Part shown: piece after piece, positions 35,733 through 43,210 of the stretch
Position numbering within the stretch: the stretch's first letter is position 1
How the letters are laid out: the number at the start of each line of letters is the position of its first letter
DNA from: Xanthomonas hortorum
Lineage (GTDB): Bacteria > Pseudomonadota > Gammaproteobacteria > Xanthomonadales > Xanthomonadaceae
Direction: 5' to 3'
DNA length: 64,000 nucleotides
Assembly (NCBI RefSeq): GCF_024339125.1
Contig: NZ_CP101417.1
Coordinates: forward strand, 1 to 64,000
Notes under the pieces: model-generated
Seen by the model: the letters and a program-made list of their open reading frames with translations, nothing else
Databases searched by the model: none
What the model was told of the DNA's origin: nothing
Translations under genes and position numbers: made by a program

Positions 35733-35995
35733 TTTTTTCGCAGCGCATCCTTGATCAGGTCGTTCTCGAACAATTGCTCGGCCAGCAACTTCTTCAGCCG
35801 CGCGTTCTCGGACTCGAGGTCCTTGAGCCGCTTGGCATCAGGCACGCTCATCCCGCCGAATTTGCTGCGCCACAGGTAGTACGAGGCCTCGCTGAAGCCA
35901 TGGCGCCGGCACAGGTCCTTGATCGCCACGCCGCTTTCGGCTTCGCGCAGAAAGCCGATGACCTGCTCGTCAGTAAAACGTTTCTTCACGTCCAA
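35726..35995 (-). CDS. IS3-family transposase OrfA
   Basis: 89 residues. [20 protein letters not shown], then [25 protein letters not shown] is the helix-turn-helix that binds the ends, followed by a leucine-zipper-like helix ([18 protein letters not shown]). It overlaps orfB at its 3' end. Intact. Confidence 0.92.
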   Translation of the reverse strand: MDVKKRFTDEQVIGFLREAESGVAIKDLCRRHGFSEASYYLWRSKFGGMSVPDAKRLKDLESENARLKKLLAEQLFENDLIKDALRKKW

Positions 35996-36075
35996 TCTCC
36001 TCGGGGTAGGGAATTGGACTCCAAACTGAGGCGCTACTCAAAATCGGGGGGACGTCGTCCAGACCGTGGGAGAAA

Positions 36076-37278
36076 GTGACCGTGGAACTGAAACATCGCC
36101 GCCCCCACCAGGCGCTGGCTCCAGAGGAACGAATCAGTTCTGATGTGCAGCTGCAAGTGCTTTACACCGAGGAACAAGGCGAACATACGCTCCACATTGA
36201 AAGCAGTCGCTTCCATGAGCCGAGACATCAATCCCTCACGGAGTGGTCCCAGACGTTGTTGAGGGAGGCTGCCTTCGCGGCTCTGGCGCCCGGCATGCAG
36301 GGGCTGAACCATAGTATCACCTCGGTATCGCCGCCTATCCGCAGGTCACTGCCAGGACCTGCTACCGAGTGCAGTCTGTCGCCCGCACAGGTCGCGCTGA
36401 CGGGCGTGGCACGATGGCCAGATCCGCGCGTCAACCAAGAGTCAACCCCAGAGAATCAAGAGTATGGCCGCCGATTTTATGCCACTGCGCGGGAAGGTGG
36501 CGAACGTATTGCAAGCGGGCAGATCCAGACCTTCCGGCAGTTGTGGGATTTCTCAGGCGCAGCACGTCATAGCTGGGCTACACAACAAAATCCGCAGGCA
36601 GAGGGCCCCGGTCAAACGAAAGGAAATGCACAGCCATTTGCGGCGGGCTACCCACGGCAAAAGAACGTCTCCACGCCTCTTACAAAACACTATGCATATC
36701 TGCGACCAAGGGTGCGCCAGCTTCCGCTGATCCGGCAAGCGAACGACCTTGTTGCAAAAAGTGAGCAGGCGCTGCCCAAAACATTCATGGCGCATGATGT
36801 TTTCGAAATGGTAGGTGTACTGAATGGGGCAATGATACCGCTCACCCAATTAAAGCTGGCTGTGAATCCTGACGACTTCTACCATTCGCTCGCCCAGCAA
36901 GGGCGGAAAGGAAACGGTCTGCAGGTTGAAGGCTCAGCTTTTCCATTTGTCATTGAGCACACACCATTCGGAATGGTGCAGCCGATCATGAATCATGTCG
37001 AAACCTTGTTTAGCAACTTAATCGCACAACGCCACGATCCCGCCAGCCTGATGCCGACGCTGGGTAGTCTCCACTGGTGGATGGCGCATGCCATGCCTGA
37101 CAGTAGAGGAAGCGCTGCGAAGACCGAATTGGCCGTCCGAGCATTGGCGCATGCGCATGGTATCGAATTACCACCTTTCGCGCATGGAATTGCAGCAGAT
37201 CTGGAGGCATTCGTCACAGACCGCGAGAGCTTCAGTTCCCGCTACGCGGACTTCTTCGAACTGCCGGAGCAGGCGTGA
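36076..37278 (+). pseudogene. xopAH: 3' fragment of type III effector with AvrB domain (XopAH family)
   Basis: 400 codons open from the IS3 edge. From about residue 86 it follows Pseudomonas AvrB: RSLPGP, then GVARWPDPRVNQESTPENQEYG, TFRQLWDFSG, a LTKHYAYLRPRV block, GAMIPLTQLKLAVNPDDF and, at the end, LHWWMAHAMPDSRGSAAKTE followed by HGIELPPF. This is the AvrB fold, which in AvrB binds RIN4 and RIPK and modifies host targets. The first 85 residues (KHRRPHQALAPEE ...) are not AvrB-like. The frame continues upstream of the IS3 element to about 34731, so gene and 5' fragment (34612) belong together. As it stands, the product would lack the secretion signal and myristoylation site, so it is probably inactive. 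Confidence 0.8.
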
Positions 37279-37554
37279 TCGGCCCGCGCCTGCTCTAGCT
37301 CTGCCGGCGTTTAGGCTCCGTGAGAATCCCTCGCTAGCAGTACGTGGCCGCGCAGTCCTCCCGCAGGCGGCGCTGGGCGCTCTATAAGCGCTGCCTCTGA
37401 CCAGCAGCAGGCCAGCCGAGTTGCATCCTCCTTGCCTGGCTGCGCTGACTTTGCAAGTCACAACCGTCCAGCCTAAATGACGTCGCCGTCCAGTTTGGCT
37501 GATAGCTTCGTCCAGTTTATTTAGTGTCAGCGTCCACTTGCTTGGCTGTATGTA

Positions 37555-37561
37555 GGCACTT
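37555..37561. repeat. Target-site duplication GGCACTT, right
   Basis: Direct repeat of 30172-30178 immediately outside the right inverted end of the IS21-type unit. The coding sequence of the broken lipoprotein continues from it. Confidence 0.75.
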
Positions 37562-37968
37562 GGAGGGCCTACGCCAAATGAAGACCCAATCGAATTCGAT
37601 ACTGGGAACGTCAGCCGGCGCTGTGGGTGGGCTTGATGGGACGGCGCAATGCGCGCGGCCCCTAAAAAGGTGACCACACCGCACAAGCGCTTATCCTGGT
37701 GGTATTCGCTGTCCCTGCTCTTCCTGGGACCGTTCGGTTTCGTCGCCAGGCCGCTCTGATGGCTCGGCGGGGTCTGGGGAAAGCGGAGAGGATCTATCCG
37801 CAGGAAGCCCACGCAGCTCGACGGCGCGACCTGGGGTTTGCGGCTGCCCAGTGGTGGGTCATGACGCCACTGACTGTCATGGGGGCTTTCTGGGTCAGCT
37901 CGATGCTCAGCGGACTCCCTATGGTGCTGGTCGTGCTTTGGGTGCAGCTGACCCGGGGATTTTTATAA
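37555..37968 (+). pseudogene. 3' part of the broken lipoprotein and its membrane-protein copy
   Basis: Begins ACTTGGAGGGCCTACGCCAAATGA, the last codons (TWRAYAK, stop) of the lipoprotein interrupted at 30178, with the ATGA overlap to a copy of the 26844 membrane protein. That copy (MKTQSNSILGTS...) loses frame after about 20 codons (near 37640) and regains it further on; the C-terminal part QWWVMTPLTVMGAFWVSSMLSGLPMV is well preserved. Not likely to make a functional protein. Confidence 0.85.
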
Positions 37969-38212
37969 GCTTCCTGCTCTTCCCAGGCCGTTAGGCTTCA
38001 TCCTAAGGCAGCTAATGGCCCGGCGGGAAACACGGAAGGTGGAATGCCTTTTCCCGGCCGATGCTCGTGTGGACCAAGCTAGGGATAAGGGTTTCTCATG
38101 GTGGCAGTGGTGCGTCATGACGGCACTGACACTGACGGGCGTGCTCGAGGCCTTCGCTGTGCTAAGTGAGCTGCCACTGTTTCTGCTCATGTTGCATGCG
38201 CAGTTGACTTAG
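37969..38212 (+). pseudogene. Second broken membrane-protein copy in tandem
   Basis: Follows directly. The DNA corresponds to the intact gene from about codon 45 (SLLFLGPFGFI) to the end, but with small indels in the first part and a substituted second membrane segment (TALTLTGVLEAFAVLSELPLFL). The 38015 ATG gives 65 codons with the loop and second segment only. Less similar to the first copy than 37555-37968 is, so it is an older duplicate. Confidence 0.7.
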
Positions 38213-38240
38213 TAGCTAGCACAGCGGGTGCTGCTCAATA

Positions 38241-38278
38241 AACAATAAAGGCTCCGCGAGTGCAGAGCCCTTATTGTT
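38241..38278. terminator. Hairpin terminator
   Basis: AACAATAA-A-GGCTC / GAGCC-C-TTATTGTT with a ten-base loop; both arms end in A/T runs, so it can act in both directions. It separates the broken membrane-protein copies from the small gene at 38355. Confidence 0.75.
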
Positions 38279-38354
38279 AGGTAACTCAGAAATACTGCCC
38301 GATTGACACATGCGAAGAAGGTGGTAAGAAGCATCACTTTAAGGAGAAAAACGC

Positions 38355-38534
38355 ATGACGAACGGCAAGCTTTGGACGAAAGCATTTATTGCAGCACTTG
38401 GGAGAGTTACGGCTGAAGAAGCGAAAGTAGAGGCTGACAAGGCTGTCGAACTGTTTGCGCAGCACCTGAAAGATGCTAAGGATAAGCCTGTAAAAAGTAA
38501 GCTTGTCAGGTGGCGCGATCAAGAGATGAGCTGA
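38355..38534 (+). CDS. Small basic hypothetical protein
   Basis: 59 residues, with AAGGAG eight bases before the ATG (38341-38346). MTNGKLWTKAFIAALGRVT, then AEEAKVEADKAVELFAQHL and the basic end KPVKSKLVRWRDQEMS: one or two amphipathic helices. Lower GC than the surroundings. Its 3' end overlaps the 3' end of the convergent gene at 38506 by 29 bases. No family recognised; it could be a small regulator or toxin/antitoxin-like protein. Confidence 0.5.
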   Translation: MTNGKLWTKAFIAALGRVTAEEAKVEADKAVELFAQHLKDAKDKPVKSKLVRWRDQEMS

Positions 38535-38979
38535 GCCTTTCAAGCAATCCCTCAAAAGCAAGCTTAGCTTTGTCGAGCGACTCCGCAACCGATATGACGC
38601 GATTTTCGTTCAAGTCCATGATCCAAAATGGCCTCGACGGCTGATCTTCATCATCGTAGGGGATGCCATCTGACTGGCCTTCTACGCGACCGAGAGTTCC
38701 CGCGGTGTCCCAAAACACCGCACGGGCAATCGCAAAACTCTCTGGATCAAGACTAATAGCTTTCGGCGCAACGATAGGCTTCCACTGACGGATATCTTTA
38801 ATCAGATCAATAACACCATTTCTTGGGAGCGAGTTAGCCAATGCTCCGGGACTCCTCGCTCCGTGGGAAATCCAAGAGTCAGACGGTGCGTAAAGCCTGA
38901 ACTCAGAGCCGGGCTTCAAACTGGTGAAATATATAAGCTGAACGACAAAGACATGCTTCACTCGTATTCCGCTCTGCAT
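38506..38979 (-). CDS. Hypothetical protein
   Basis: 157 residues. A beta-rich protein (VKHVFVVQLIYFTSLKPGSEFRLY, FAIARAVFWDTAG, PFWIMDLNENRVIS) with a C-terminal helix (KAKLAFEGLLERLSSSLD). No signal peptide or membrane segment and no recognised family. It is AT-richer than the core. It lies between the small gene at 38355 (convergent) and the integrase, at the tRNA end of the element. Confidence 0.5.
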   Translation of the reverse strand: MQSGIRVKHVFVVQLIYFTSLKPGSEFRLYAPSDSWISHGARSPGALANSLPRNGVIDLIKDIRQWKPIVAPKAISLDPESFAIARAVFWDTAGTLGRVEGQSDGIPYDDEDQPSRPFWIMDLNENRVISVAESLDKAKLAFEGLLERLSSSLDRAT

Positions 38980-39157
38980 TGCTTATTCTCCTTACGTCAA
39001 GTCATGACTGCCCACACCAGCTGCTCACCTGTTTTCGTTGAGCATACGCAATCACTTTGTTTGAGGCTACGATGCGATGACACAACACAGGATACATGTC
39101 CGCTTTGCGATCTGATGTAGGGGCAAGAACCTCAGATCGATCCGCCCGCCTCTGCCG

Positions 39158-40723
39158 TCACCCATTTGTCTGGCTCAGATTGTCTTTAAACTGCCTTGGC
39201 GTGTAGCCAGGCAGCGCAGCCGGGACATTCAACTTCGCCAGCGTCGCCACTCGATCCGGCAAGCTCCGCCTGTCGATATAGAATTTCTCCAAGACGGTTT
39301 GCCCAGTCCCGTGCCCAGTTAGCGCTCCAATCGCTGAAGCCGACACCCCCGCCTCGTCCAGCTTTGAGGCGATGGTGTGCCGGAACCCGTGGAAGCCCTG
39401 CCCCTTCTCCGACACCCCTTGCCGCTTGATATAGACGGAAAACTGGCGGCTCAGCTGCCGTCCGTAGCCCAGCCCTGTCGAGTTGGGCAGGTCCGGGAAT
39501 AACCGCTCGACCCCAGCTTGTCTCGCCTCCTCCACGTAGGTGAGGAACCCGGCTTCGATGACCGGCCGAGCCAGCGGGATGAACCGGCGACTGTGCTTGT
39601 TCTTGATGCTCTGCTTCTTCCCGATCTTCCGGACGAAGAAGCCGGGCACGCCGTCAATGGTGTCGATGTCCTCCAGCCGGAGCTGCGCGATTTCGTTGAC
39701 GCGCGCGCCCGAGTAGAGCCCGAGGATTGGCCCAAACCAGCGATGCGGATACTTCGACGCCCACTTTGGGAACTCCACCGGGTCAAAGATCGCCTTCAAC
39801 TCGGCGTCCGTGAAAGGCGAACCCGTGTCTTCCGAGTCCGGCGTGGCGATCGCCCGGATGCCCGCCAGCGGGTTCACCGCCAGATGCTTGCCTTCGACCA
39901 GCGACACCAGGAAGACGCTCAGCCGTTGCCGGTGCTTGGCCATCGTCCACGCCGCCGGCTCTGGTTCATCGTTCTTCTTCGCCAGCTTGATGACCTCAGG
40001 CACCGACAAGTCTCGGTAGGCCGGCCGCTTGGTCGCATTCGAGGGCCAGTAACGCACACCCTCAAAGAAGGCCCGCACGTGATCCTGGGTCAGCGAGGCC
40101 ACAGGCACGTCCTTGCCAAGGATCCCGGCAAACAGGCGCAGCGTGTGGCGGCTTTCGAGCACGGTCTTCTGATGCAGACGGGCCCCGGCCAGGTCCCTCA
40201 AATGATCGACCATCGCCTTCGACAGCATCAACCCGCCCGCAGACTTGCCGGTGCTGGGCTCATCCGCGTCCCAGTTAATCTTCGGACGTTTGGGCATCTT
40301 TGGGGCGACGATGCTCGAGGATCCGTCTGCTCCAGCTCGGGCCACCAGGTCGCTAAACAGCGCCGCATCCGCGGGCGTGTCCAGCTGGGCTTGGGCGATG
40401 CGAGTGCCGTTGGGCAGCTTCACATCGTGCAGAGTCAACTCGTATATCTCTCCATCCCGAATCTTCTTCAGCAGCTCGTCCACGTCCACGGCAATCCCTT
40501 TCCGCATGGCATCGAATGCAATCGATAGTGCCATTCCCATCGTAGCCGCCGCCAGCCTGGCGTGGTCACCACGACGGTTTCCCAACGAGCGCACAAGGTA
40601 ACGCGAGCCAATGGAGGCCCGAAGATCAGTGGGAACAAAGAAGCGCGCATACAGGCCAGCCGAGCGCGACATCATCAGAGGCTTGGGCAAGATTGATACC
40701 TCGATTGATACCTCAAGCGGCAT
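39158..40723 (-). CDS. int: Tyrosine recombinase (element integrase)
   Basis: 521 residues from the first ATG; ATGs at codons 17 and 18 (MMSRSAGLYARFFVP, at 40675 and 40672) are also likely starts. The N-terminal part begins with a segment of DUF6538 type and a core-binding domain; the catalytic domain has LYSGARVNEIAQLRLEDI (first Arg), HGFRHTIASKL (H-x-x-R), LTGHGTGQT, and the tyrosine in EKFYIDR. It ends 70 to 130 bases from tRNA-Gly, into whose 3' end it integrates the element. It is related to the recombinase at 20467, sharing the YPHRW...GARxNE block and the LPGYTPRQFK end. Confidence 0.92.
   Translation of the reverse strand: MPLEVSIEVSILPKPLMMSRSAGLYARFFVPTDLRASIGSRYLVRSLGNRRGDHARLAAATMGMALSIAFDAMRKGIAVDVDELLKKIRDGEIYELTLHDVKLPNGTRIAQAQLDTPADAALFSDLVARAGADGSSSIVAPKMPKRPKINWDADEPSTGKSAGGLMLSKAMVDHLRDLAGARLHQKTVLESRHTLRLFAGILGKDVPVASLTQDHVRAFFEGVRYWPSNATKRPAYRDLSVPEVIKLAKKNDEPEPAAWTMAKHRQRLSVFLVSLVEGKHLAVNPLAGIRAIATPDSEDTGSPFTDAELKAIFDPVEFPKWASKYPHRWFGPILGLYSGARVNEIAQLRLEDIDTIDGVPGFFVRKIGKKQSIKNKHSRRFIPLARPVIEAGFLTYVEEARQAGVERLFPDLPNSTGLGYGRQLSRQFSVYIKRQGVSEKGQGFHGFRHTIASKLDEAGVSASAIGALTGHGTGQTVLEKFYIDRRSLPDRVATLAKLNVPAALPGYTPRQFKDNLSQTNG
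40691..40712. repeat. Candidate recombinase arm-type repeat, right end
   Basis: Two TGATACC words about 12 bases apart, matching 19 of 22 bases at 1775-1796 near the left end, in the same orientation. It overlaps the first codons of the integrase, where the two words read as VSIEVSI. Confidence 0.4.
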
Positions 40724-40789
40724 CGCTCGGAATCACCAATCGGCCTGAATATCCAACTCAATCAATCAGTTACGGACTGAGTAGAAGCT

Positions 40790-40819
40790 CTGGAGCGGGC
40801 GAAGGGAATCGAACCCTCG
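40790..40819. other. attR within tRNA-Gly 3' end
   Basis: The copy of the 30-base repeat that completes the tRNA gene; partner of 1696-1725. The integrase gene starts about 70-120 bases inside it. Confidence 0.75.
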
Positions 40820-40864
40820 TCAGTAGCTTGGGAAGCTACAGCTCTACCATTGAGCTACGCCCGC
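40791..40864 (-). tRNA. tRNA-Gly (anticodon CCC)
   Basis: Reverse strand reads GCGGGCGTAGCTCAATGG at the 5' end, an anticodon stem GTAGC / GCTAC with loop TTCCCAA (anticodon CCC), T arm GGGTTCGATTCCC and acceptor CGCCCGC, then T and encoded CCA. All arms pair perfectly. It decodes GGG. Its 3' end is the integration target of the element, and integration leaves it whole. Confidence 0.97.
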
Positions 40865-40919
40865 GTGGCGTTGCGAGAGTTTAGGCGGGTGCGGGTGTCG
40901 GGCGCAATGCGCAGACGTG

Positions 40920-40945
40920 ACGAGGGCCGGTTGCCCGGCCCTCGT
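40920..40945 (-). terminator. Terminator of the esterase gene
   Basis: ACGAGGGCCGG-TTGC-CCGGCCCTCGT, a perfect 11-base stem 40 bases after the stop of the esterase gene. Confidence 0.85.
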
Positions 40946-40985
40946 GTCTTGCAGATCTACCGCGTGGACAGCTGTGCGGCGTGGA

Positions 40986-42803
40986 TCAGAAGTTGCCGCT
41001 GAAATTCACAAACAACGTTGCATCGCGGGCGCTGCGCTGGGCGGTGGTGGTGCTCAGGCCAATATTGCTCTGCAGGCCCCACAGGCCGGTGCGGGCGCCC
41101 AGCACGACGGTGGCGTAGTTGCGATCGAAGTTCTGGCCCGGCACGGTGTACATGCCCACTTCCGGCATCGACTGCAGCCAGGCGCTGGCCTCGGTGCCGT
41201 CCTTGAACTCGTGGTCGTAGGTGGCCTGCACGTACGGCTTGACCGCAGCACCGTCCAGACGGACCTGGAAGCCGATGCGGCCCACCAGCGAGTCGATGTC
41301 CTGATCGGCGTAGCCCAGCGCGGTGGAGCTTTCGTTGCTTTCGGTGTAGCCGTCGAGCTTGAGCTTCTGCCAGGTCAGGCCGACCACTGGGCCGTACTTG
41401 ACGTTTCCTTCGCCCAGCGAATAACCGGCGTTGACCGCGGCGGTGAGGTTGCTGCCGTCCGGCGAGCCGCTGTGCACGCGCGTGGCTGGCCCGAGCTGCA
41501 CTTCGCGGTCGACGTCATAACGCAGCGCGCTGTAGCTGACCTGCGCATTGACCCACACCGGGCCGGTGTACCAGCCGAAGAACGCGCCCAGGGTGGTGTC
41601 GTCCTGCTTGAAGCTGCCGTTACGGTTGCCGAAATCGGCATCCATGCTGCCGAAGCCGGCAAAGCCGCCGAACACCAGATCGCCCGCGCTCCAATCCACA
41701 CCGAACAGGCCGGCCGGTGCCATGCCGTCGTACAGATCGGCGTGGTCGTAGCGCTGCATGTCGCCACGCACGCTACCCCACCAGCGCAAACCGTCGGCGT
41801 CCGGCTTGCCGTCCAGATGCCACGCTACCTGGTCGGCGCGTGCGCGGCCAATGGCCTGCGCAGAATGCGTCAGCACCTGCTGCAACCGCGGCGCTTCCAG
41901 CAGCGAGATGGCGTACTGGCCCAGGATCTGGTGGGTGGCAGTGGTCGGGTGGATACCGTCGGCGAACACATAGCTGTTCTGTGCGTTGGCCGCAACCAGG
42001 CTGGTCGGGTTACAGGCTGGCAGCGGCACTGCCGGGTTGCAGGCGGTGCTGGTGACGTTGCTGAAGCCGTAGGTACCCGGATCGGCGACCACTTCCTGCA
42101 GGATGTGGAAGGTGTCGACCGGAATCACGCGCAGGCCGGCCGAACGCAGGCCGTTGAACAATGCGGTGTTGTAGGCGGTGGCCGCGGCAGTGCCCTGCGC
42201 CATCGCGGCGGCACCGCCGGCGCGGAAGCGCGGGGTGATGCCCACATCCGGAATGGTCGGCACCATCACGTAGCGCGCGCCAGCAGCCTGCAACGCACCG
42301 ACTGCGCCGACCTGCGCGGTGACCGCGCTGCCGATGATGGCCTGCGCCTGGGCCGGCGCCGCAGCGGCGGCGAGCAAATCGTTGGCGCCACCCCACACGG
42401 TGTAGAGCGCATTCGGGTTGGCCTGACCGCCGTTGGCGCTCAGGTAGGTGTTGATCTGGCTGGTCACCGACGGCGCAGCGCCGAGTGCGCTGACCGAACT
42501 AGCCTGGATGCGGGCGCCACCGGCCGCGTAGTTGTCGCCGGTCTGGCCGTTGCCGTTGGGTGCAGCGTTGGTGCCGAAATGGTCGGCCACATATTCGGCC
42601 CAGACAAAACCGGGGTTGGTGGTGAACTTGCCGGTGACTGCGCGCGAGGCGGCCGGCAGCAACGGGTTGTAGTAGCCGCTGTCGGTGAGGCTGTCACCGA
42701 AGAACACGGTCTGGTCGAACGCAGACGCAGCCATGGCCGGGGTGGCCGCAATGGCGATGGCGACGGCCATCAGGGAACGGATCGGGCGAAGAGATGTAGC
42801 CAT
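40986..42803 (-). CDS. GDSL esterase autotransporter (EstA type)
   Basis: 605 residues. A signal peptide (MATSLRPIRSLMAVAIAIAAT ... AMAAS) is followed by the catalytic domain: FFGDSLTDSG (Ser nucleophile, near 38), GGAND (Asn, near 140) and DGIHPTTATHQ (Asp/His, near 285). From about 330 there is an autotransporter beta-barrel ending in aromatic NFSGNF. The passenger stays on the outer membrane surface and cleaves short acyl esters; in pseudomonads EstA affects motility and biofilm. It is a core gene of Xanthomonas, next to tRNA-Gly. A palindrome CCGGCATACGTACGCCGG lies 40 bases upstream. Confidence 0.93.
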   Translation of the reverse strand: MATSLRPIRSLMAVAIAIAATPAMAASAFDQTVFFGDSLTDSGYYNPLLPAASRAVTGKFTTNPGFVWAEYVADHFGTNAAPNGNGQTGDNYAAGGARIQASSVSALGAAPSVTSQINTYLSANGGQANPNALYTVWGGANDLLAAAAAPAQAQAIIGSAVTAQVGAVGALQAAGARYVMVPTIPDVGITPRFRAGGAAAMAQGTAAATAYNTALFNGLRSAGLRVIPVDTFHILQEVVADPGTYGFSNVTSTACNPAVPLPACNPTSLVAANAQNSYVFADGIHPTTATHQILGQYAISLLEAPRLQQVLTHSAQAIGRARADQVAWHLDGKPDADGLRWWGSVRGDMQRYDHADLYDGMAPAGLFGVDWSAGDLVFGGFAGFGSMDADFGNRNGSFKQDDTTLGAFFGWYTGPVWVNAQVSYSALRYDVDREVQLGPATRVHSGSPDGSNLTAAVNAGYSLGEGNVKYGPVVGLTWQKLKLDGYTESNESSTALGYADQDIDSLVGRIGFQVRLDGAAVKPYVQATYDHEFKDGTEASAWLQSMPEVGMYTVPGQNFDRNYATVVLGARTGLWGLQSNIGLSTTTAQRSARDATLFVNFSGNF

Positions 42804-42960
42804 GGGAGTGCCTGCTCAAAGGTGTGTGGAACTGGACCGGACCGGCATACGTACGCCGGCGAATGGCACATGGTTTCACCCTCGCCGCCCGCGCTCACGC
42901 TGCATTGCCGCATAACGCAAAAACGCGCGCTCCGGCGGCACGCGATGCAACAATGATGAC

Positions 42961-43161
42961 ATGAACATCCAACTCAACGGCACCCCGCGCGACGTTCCCG
43001 ATGACTTGCTCCTGATCACCCTGCTTGAGCAGGAAGGCCTTGCACAGCGACGCGTGGCGGTCGAGGTCAATGGCGAAATCGTGTCGCGCGGGCGGCATGC
43101 CACACACCGGTTGCACGCAGGCGATGTGGTGGAGATCGTGCACGCGCTGGGCGGCGGTTGA
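42961..43161 (+). CDS. thiS: Sulfur carrier protein ThiS
   Basis: 66 residues, beta-grasp fold, ending in GGG; the C-terminal glycines are adenylated by ThiF and loaded with sulfur for thiazole synthesis. [22 protein letters not shown] is the canonical start, and [15 protein letters not shown] the middle. It lies 49 bases before thiG, in one operon. No riboswitch was recognised upstream. Confidence 0.95.
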   Translation: MNIQLNGTPRDVPDDLLLITLLEQEGLAQRRVAVEVNGEIVSRGRHATHRLHAGDVVEIVHALGGG

Positions 43162-43210
43162 TGCTGCGCGCAAGCCGGCGCAGCTGCGCGCGATCGGTGA
43201 TAATTGCCCG

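Larger units (their letters stand above)
34862..36050 (-). mobile_element. IS3-family insertion sequence
   Basis: 1189 bp. Inverted ends CCCCCGCCCTGAGTAGC / CCCCCGATTTTGAGTAGC, with further matching AGTCC words inside. GACGTC lies directly outside both ends; because it is palindromic, the duplicated part may be ACGT (4 bases, normal for the group) or longer. orfA and orfB are on the minus strand. Removing the element and one repeat restores an open frame across the junction, which confirms the boundaries. Confidence 0.85.
30179..37554. mobile_element. IS21-family transposon with a type III effector as cargo
   Basis: 7376 bp. The left end reads TACGAAAAGCCAACCAACTG; the right end, read on the reverse strand, TACATACAGCCAAGCAAGTG. 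The first 26 bases match at 20, and both ends hold further CTGGAC words, as in IS21-family termini with multiple transposase sites. Directly repeated GGCACTT flanks it. The two halves of one lipoprotein/membrane-protein copy continue across it, showing that it inserted as a unit. Content: istB-istA, a 95-codon and a 345-codon gene, and an effector. No own terminal repeat is seen between istA and the cargo (32578-32840). An IS3-family element (34862-36050) entered later. Confidence 0.75.
1696..40819. mobile_element. 39-kb integrative and mobilizable element in tRNA-Gly(CCC)
   Basis: Bounded by attL (1696-1725) and the tRNA-Gly 3' end (40790-40819). It carries a tyrosine recombinase next to the tRNA, a MobA/MobL relaxase with a candidate oriT, a second recombinase, IS21- and IS3-family transposases, and accessory genes of uneven base composition. 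No VirB/Tra channel genes were found, so transfer would need a helper conjugation system, which makes it an integrative and mobilizable element rather than a self-transmissible ICE. Genes on both sides are ordinary chromosomal ones. Boundaries rest on the repeat and the recombinase position. Confidence 0.75.

Noticed and set aside
36061..36330. Transposase remnant suggested by HRRPHQAL
   Set aside because: The match is a single short motif, and the same frame is open through the IS3 target from the upstream side, so it is better read as part of the effector.
40917..42956. 679-codon open frame on the plus strand
   Set aside because: It is antisense to the GDSL autotransporter esterase, whose motifs are clear; long antisense frames arise in high-GC coding DNA, and this one has no recognisable domain.
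42804..42960. TPP riboswitch ahead of thiS
   Set aside because: Only a short palindrome (CCGGCATACGTACGCCGG) is seen; none of the conserved THI-box words (CTGAGA, ACCTGA) is present.
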